DNA from: a virus | Reading direction: 5' to 3' (one strand) | IMG/VR virus record: IMGVR_UViG_3300018080_000458 | Coordinates: 1 to 29,833 of that record | DNA: 29,833 nt | In this document: in pieces, positions 28,061 through 29,833 of the stretch | How positions within the stretch are numbered: position 1 is the first letter of the stretch | Layout: each line of letters begins with the position of its first letter | Program-made: the position numbers and the translations under genes | The notes under the pieces: model-generated | Database searches by the model: none | What the model was told of the DNA's origin: nothing | Seen by the model: the letters and a program-made list of their open reading frames with translations, nothing else

Positions 28061-29830
28061 TCAGGGCCGGCCGGCGATCGAGTCCAGCTCGTACGGATCG
28101 TCCGCATCGGCGGGAATCGTGATCTCCTGCCAGGGAGCCACGTCGCCGCGGCGGAGCTTGTACGTCGTGCCCGGAAAGAGGCCGGTGAACTCGACAAGCC
28201 CCGTTGCGCCACTCGTCTGGGTGCGGACGGTCGTATCGTGAACTACGCCGTAGGAACCGCTCGCCGGCCGGTAGGTTTGGAGATTGACTTCTACGTCCTC
28301 TTCAATAACGCCGTTTTCGTCGTAGCAGTAAAAGTACCCGGTGACTTGCCCGGGATCGCTGGGCGTGATGGAGACGGCTGCCATCGAATAGGTCTGATTG
28401 ACATCAGCGGCCACGGCCAGCGTGGTGGGCGTGAACGTGTAGCCGGCCTTAGTGACGGCGACCGACCACGTGGCATTATCCAATGCGAACACCACTTCGC
28501 CGTCGACGTCGGTCTGGGCCAGGTAGTTTTCGGCCCCGCTTTGCACGCGGACCTTGGCGTTTTCCAGGGGGTCGCTGCCATCGTCGACGGTAATCGTGAC
28601 GGTGTTCGCTCCCGATCCGGCATCGCCGCTCGTCTGCCAGGAACCGCCGCCGTGTGACGACGTCAGGTCCGTGTTGACCTGTGTCGAAATCTCCTCTTTC
28701 GTAAGCGACGCGCCGGTTCCCTGGGCGAGCTTCGCCACCGACCCCGCCGCGGCCGTCGTCTCGCCCGTGTCGTCAGCAGCGAATTGCGCGAGCGCCGTCG
28801 ACGTCAACGCGGAGGCCGTTACCTCGAACGTGAAGGCGGATAGCGTCCGCGTCGCATGGGCCCAGACCTGTTCGGCCGTAAGCGTGCTCGTGCCGATCGT
28901 GGGCTTGTTCGACACGTCCGCATCCCAGTCGACCGTCGCCGGCGACTTGGCGACCGCCGCCCCCGATGCGTGCCGGCTCGTGATCGCCGCGTCAAGATGC
29001 TGTAGGAGCTTGCCGACAGTCCCGGCTATGTCGTGATTGCCGCTTAACAGGCGGTCGAGGATCGCGTCGCGGGAGGCGTTGCCGATCGCCGCCAGGGTGA
29101 GGTCGTCCAGGTCGGGCAGGTTTTCGAGCAACTTGTCCACGACGGCTTGTTTGATCGCCTCCCCGGTGGCGTCATCGGCGAGCTCGCCCTCGATTGCGGC
29201 GACCAGCGCGTCGCGCTCGCCGGACGTGAGCGCGACGGCCGGCAGGTTTGTAAACGTGCTGCCGTCGAGCGTGGCCGGCAGGCAGTCGACGTAGCCGGCG
29301 ATCGTCCCTTGATTGGCGGCCGTGGCGTAACTTGCCGTGGGCAGTGTGCGGGCCTCAAACTCGGCCACGGTGGGAACGTCCCCGACGGCGGTCTGTGTGG
29401 CGTCGTGCTGCGTGTCCTGGGCCGTGTCGAGTTCGTCAAGCGTGTTGATCGTGCCCACCAGGCCGGCAACGCGGTTGTTTGCGTCGACGGTCGGCAGGCC
29501 GCCGGCGGCGCCGGGGGTGGCCTTGGGGACGGCTCCGCCCTGGGTGTAGATGATAACCGGCTCGATTTGGACGTCGGCGGTCGAACTGGCGGCCGACAGA
29601 ATGAGCAGGTCACAATTCGTCTCCGCCTGGGTGAGGTCGAATAGATAGACACCCTTGGCGAGAGTCGCGGAGAGCTCGGCCGGGGTGACGTCGTTTGTTT
29701 GGGCAACAGCGGCGCCGTCCTTAGAGATGCGGGCCGTGATGTTGGCCGCGTCTCCGGTCTTCGGCGCGTCGGCGTTGGTGTCGTGTGCGTAGACGGGGAC
29801 CTTCTGGCCGGCGACGTTTTTGAATAGCAT
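28061..29830 (-). CDS. Tail-fibre-like or receptor-binding protein
   Basis: 589 residues with ATG at 29830, 3 bases from the right edge, so the start looks real although its ribosome site lies outside. Residues 1-95 (VPVYAHDTNADAPKTGDAAN, LAKGVYLFDLTQAETNCDLL) form a domain often found at the start of phage fibre or baseplate proteins. A helical Ala/Thr/Asp-rich middle (125-340) includes the fibre-associated phrase LTAEQVWAHATRTLS. Two Ig-like or carboxypeptidase-regulatory-like beta sandwiches end the chain (VTITVDDGSDPLENAKVRVQ and ITPSDPGQVTGYFYCYDENG). It probably binds the host surface. Its place upstream of the head genes is unusual. Confidence 0.7.
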   Translation of the reverse strand: MLFKNVAGQKVPVYAHDTNADAPKTGDAANITARISKDGAAVAQTNDVTPAELSATLAKGVYLFDLTQAETNCDLLILSAASSTADVQIEPVIIYTQGGAVPKATPGAAGGLPTVDANNRVAGLVGTINTLDELDTAQDTQHDATQTAVGDVPTVAEFEARTLPTASYATAANQGTIAGYVDCLPATLDGSTFTNLPAVALTSGERDALVAAIEGELADDATGEAIKQAVVDKLLENLPDLDDLTLAAIGNASRDAILDRLLSGNHDIAGTVGKLLQHLDAAITSRHASGAAVAKSPATVDWDADVSNKPTIGTSTLTAEQVWAHATRTLSAFTFEVTASALTSTALAQFAADDTGETTAAAGSVAKLAQGTGASLTKEEISTQVNTDLTSSHGGGSWQTSGDAGSGANTVTITVDDGSDPLENAKVRVQSGAENYLAQTDVDGEVVFALDNATWSVAVTKAGYTFTPTTLAVAADVNQTYSMAAVSITPSDPGQVTGYFYCYDENGVIEEDVEVNLQTYRPASGSYGVVHDTTVRTQTSGATGLVEFTGLFPGTTYKLRRGDVAPWQEITIPADADDPYELDSIAGRP

Positions 29831-29833
29831 CTA

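Overview
This is a 29.8 kb piece of a temperate, tailed, siphovirus-like bacteriophage genome with high GC. Apart from one gene at 10268-10618, every gene I can support lies on the minus strand. Most neighbouring genes are packed with 1-8 bp overlaps (ATGA or TGATG junctions). The host is probably a planctomycete or close relative. That is an inference from the high GC, the Ser/Gly-rich runs in virion proteins and the general look of the proteins; nothing in the window proves it.

Layout, read in the direction of transcription (right to left). (1) 29830-25384: a tail-fibre-like protein, a small coiled-coil protein, a MuF head-morphogenesis protein with a JAB-like C-terminal domain, and two small proteins. 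(2) 25268-22368: head genes, comprising a prohead protease with an in-frame nested scaffold, a decoration-type protein and the major capsid protein. (3) 22213-16106: connector and tail genes, comprising head-tail joining proteins, a gp10-like protein, a tail terminator, the tail tube, the tail chaperone pair with a textbook -1 frameshift signal (GGGAAAC plus hairpin), the tape measure and a probable tail-tip protein. (4) 16102-10649: a 589-residue Cys/Ser-rich protein, a Cys-motif protein, three glycosyltransferases and a sulfotransferase. (5) 10618-8622: the lysogeny region, with a divergent membrane protein, a tRNA-Leu 3' fragment that looks like attP, an XRE repressor with an overlapping operator and promoter, and a tyrosine integrase. 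(6) 8320-1: the early recombination and replication operon, with a DEDD exonuclease, a zinc-ribbon protein, RecT, an SSB-like protein, RecD2 helicase in two pieces, and GIY-YIG, HNH and ERCC4 nucleases. It ends with a hexapeptide-repeat protein cut by the window edge.

Phage genes lie on both sides of the integrase and tRNA fragment, so the window looks like a free or circular phage genome read through attP, not one end of an integrated prophage. Terminase and portal genes are expected beyond the right edge. I recognise no holin or endolysin here.

The most notable points are: (a) RecD2 is split at its domain boundary by a free-standing GIY-YIG endonuclease gene; (b) at least five late proteins end in similar Ser/Gly tails, and the same operon encodes three glycosyltransferases and a sulfotransferase, which suggests a possible virion-decoration system; (c) the attP/tRNA-Leu core lies between a near-leaderless repressor gene and a divergent membrane protein gene.
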